A DNA stretch of 64,000 nucleotides from Minwuiaceae bacterium (GTDB taxonomy: Bacteria; Pseudomonadota; Alphaproteobacteria; Minwuiales; Minwuiaceae): NCBI GenBank assembly GCA_028278525.1, contig JANQEE010000013.1, forward strand, positions 287,398-351,397, given 5' to 3'. The position numbers and the translations under genes are program-made. Of the stretch, positions 62,390 to 64,000 are shown one piece after another. The notes below the pieces were generated by a model. The model saw nothing but the letters and a program-made list of their open reading frames with translations, was not told where the DNA came from and did no database searches. How positions within the stretch are numbered: position 1 is the stretch's first letter; every line of letters begins with the position of its first letter.

Positions 62390-63928
62390 ATGGACGTGCG
62401 TACGCAGATGCGCCGGTCGGCGCAGATGTTCGCCAATCGGGAGGCGGTGGTCTGGGGCGACCGCCGCCTGACCTTCGCCGAGGCCTGGGAGCGCGGCATT
62501 CGCATGGCCAACGCGCTGATCGCTTTGGGCATCCAGCCGGGCGACCGGGTCGGCGTGCTGGAAGACAATTCCATCGAATCCGCCGACATGTTCCTGGGCG
62601 CCGCCATCGCCAACGCGGTGCGCGTGCCGCTCTACCCGCGCAACGGCCGCGAGGCGCATCTGCACATGCTGGGCCACACCAACTGCCGCGTCTGCGTGGT
62701 GGCGGAACAGTACGCCCACGAGGTCGAAGGCTTCGTCGACGACTTGGCCGACCTGGAACAGATCATCGTCCGCAACAGCGCTTACGAGGAATGGCTGAGC
62801 GGCTATACGGCAAACGACCCCGACCCGGAAATCGACCCGGAGGACAACTACATCATCCGCCATACCGGCGGCACCACCGGCCTCTCCAAGGGCGTCGCCT
62901 ATACCCATCGCGGCTGGCTTGCCGCCGGCCGCGACTGGTTCTACCTCTATCCGCCGGTCGAGCCTGGCGACACCTGTCTGCATCTCGGCCCGATCAGCCA
63001 CGGTTCCGGCTACCTGTTCGTGCCGATCTGGCTGAGCGGCGGCTGCAACGTCATGCTCGACCGCTTCGTGCCGGAAGAAACCCTGGACGTCATGGAGCGC
63101 GAGCGGATCGCCTATATGTTCATGGTGCCGACCATGGTCAACGCCGTGCTGCAGCAGCCGAGCGTGGGCAAGCGCGACTGGTCCAACCTGAAATGCATGC
63201 TGATCTCCGCGGCGCCCATCGCCGACGACACCGCCCTGAAAGCGCGCGAGGTCTTCGGCGACGTGCTCTACCAGGGCTACGGCCAGACCGAGGTGCTGCC
63301 GGTCGCGATGATGGGCCCGCGCCAGTGGTTCGCCGAGGTCGACGGCTCCACCCCGCTCCGGTCCTGCGGCATGCCGCTGCCGTTCGCGCAACTGGAGATC
63401 CGCGACGAGGACAACAACCCTGTGCCGGTCGGCGAGCCGGGCCAGATCGCGGCCAAGGCGGACGGCCAGATGTCCGGCTTCTGGAACAACCCGGAGGCGA
63501 CCGCGGAACGGCTGATCGACGGCTGGGTGCTGACCGGCGACGTCGGGCGGCTGGACGAGAACGGCTATCTCTACATGCTGGACCGGTCCGACGACATGAT
63601 CATCTCCGGCGGCTACAACATCTGGCCGGCCGAGTTGGAGAACGTCATCTCCGACCATCCGGACGTGATCGAAGTCGCCGTGTTCGGCGTCCCCGACCCG
63701 CGCTGGGGCGAAACCCCGATGGCGGTCTGCGTCGTTGGCGACGGCGCTACGGTAAACGAACAGGAAATCATAGATCTATGCGCCGACCGTCTCGGCTCTT
63801 ACAAGAAGCCGAAACGGGTCGAGATCACGACCGAGCCGCTGCCGAAAAGCCCGGTCGGCAAGATCCGCCGCAAGGACCTGCGCGAGCCATATTGGGAAGG
63901 CCACGAGCGCCGCGTCGGCGGCAGCTAG
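62390..63928 (+). CDS. AMP-dependent acyl-CoA synthetase/ligase
   Basis: 512 residues of the ANL superfamily: P-loop RHTGGTTGLSKG, the YGQTE adenylation motif, LTGDVGRLDENGYLY, the hinge RSDDMIISGGYN and the C-terminal Lys in SPVGKIRRK. It activates a fatty or aromatic acid to the CoA thioester. GGGGAGAGGA precedes the ATG. It is divergent from pdxA. The substrate is unknown. Confidence 0.92.
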   Translation: MDVRTQMRRSAQMFANREAVVWGDRRLTFAEAWERGIRMANALIALGIQPGDRVGVLEDNSIESADMFLGAAIANAVRVPLYPRNGREAHLHMLGHTNCRVCVVAEQYAHEVEGFVDDLADLEQIIVRNSAYEEWLSGYTANDPDPEIDPEDNYIIRHTGGTTGLSKGVAYTHRGWLAAGRDWFYLYPPVEPGDTCLHLGPISHGSGYLFVPIWLSGGCNVMLDRFVPEETLDVMERERIAYMFMVPTMVNAVLQQPSVGKRDWSNLKCMLISAAPIADDTALKAREVFGDVLYQGYGQTEVLPVAMMGPRQWFAEVDGSTPLRSCGMPLPFAQLEIRDEDNNPVPVGEPGQIAAKADGQMSGFWNNPEATAERLIDGWVLTGDVGRLDENGYLYMLDRSDDMIISGGYNIWPAELENVISDHPDVIEVAVFGVPDPRWGETPMAVCVVGDGATVNEQEIIDLCADRLGSYKKPKRVEITTEPLPKSPVGKIRRKDLREPYWEGHERRVGGS

Positions 63929-63943
63929 GGGAGTTCTTCTTTA

Positions 63944-64000
63944 GGGCCAAGCTAGCCCGCTCCGGATTGATTCCTCTGTTTGGGCCAAGCCGGCCCGCTC
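63944..64000. repeat. 19-bp direct repeat at the right edge
   Basis: GGGCCAAGCTAGCCCGCTC at 63944-63962 and GGGCCAAGCCGGCCCGCTC at 63982-64000 differ in two bases and are 38 bases apart. Each is internally near-palindromic (GGGC ... GCCC). The second copy touches the window end, so the array may continue. Confidence 0.7.

Overview
The window looks like chromosome from a GC-rich (roughly 65% by eye) alphaproteobacterium, probably Rhodospirillales-like. Three things suggest this: the codon bias, the mix of CoA/SDR/crotonase catabolic genes with a SpeD-SpeE pair, NDH-2 and a Do-type protease, and dispersed extragenic repeats of kinds common in alphaproteobacteria. No rRNA, tRNA, CRISPR array, integrase or complete insertion sequence was seen.

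Layout. 1-2.4 kb: an AT-richer three-gene operon of unknown function, cut by the left edge. 2.6-9 kb: catabolic genes (SDR, APH-fold kinase, serine hydrolase, class I aminotransferase, crotonase, CaiB/BaiF CoA-transferase). 9-14.3 kb: a lipoprotein with a trypsin-like domain, a cupin, a second SDR, a sulfatase-modifying-factor-like protein and a NUDIX hydrolase. 14.4-20.4 kb: an RND efflux pump with its adaptor, a small unknown gene and an MFS permease. 21.2-24.1 kb: a 4Fe-4S protein coupled to an acyl-CoA ligase with an HTH-like N-terminus. 24.1-28.9 kb: a chemoreceptor with a periplasmic Cache protein, a cupredoxin/DUF4142 pair and an AraC regulator. 29-36 kb: dodecin, an LLM flavin monooxygenase, EamA/LysR, a DUF1194 protein, a frameshifted nhaC and a solute-binding protein. 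36-44 kb: speD-speE, a Do protease, a two-component system, a PA2779-family protein and a class A PBP. 44-53 kb: a lone molybdopterin oxidoreductase subunit, a methyltransferase, a TyrA-like dehydrogenase, a YHS protein, NDH-2, an SH3 protein and a PQQ-type sugar dehydrogenase.

54.2-57.2 kb is the most notable part: a compact, AT-richer defence cassette on the minus strand. A gene with an AbiJ-N-like N-terminus and a PD-(D/E)xK (Mrr-like) nuclease signature is followed by a candidate retron msr-msd RNA. This RNA has a perfect 13-bp a1/a2 inverted repeat and a promoter placed to start at a1. Next comes a 590-residue retron reverse transcriptase fused to a TOPRIM domain, the architecture of Retron-Eco2 (Ec67). 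Beside the cassette lies a 37-codon decayed copy of the 3' end of the hydroxyacid dehydrogenase gene that sits intact at 60.5 kb, which points to insertion or rearrangement.

57.8-64 kb returns to ordinary chromosome: a class III adenylate cyclase, an MFS permease, a hydroxyisobutyrate-dehydrogenase/PdxA operon and an AMP-dependent ligase. Intergenic DNA between 30 and 54 kb carries several dispersed repeat families, including two near-identical hairpin elements in opposite orientation 10 kb apart.
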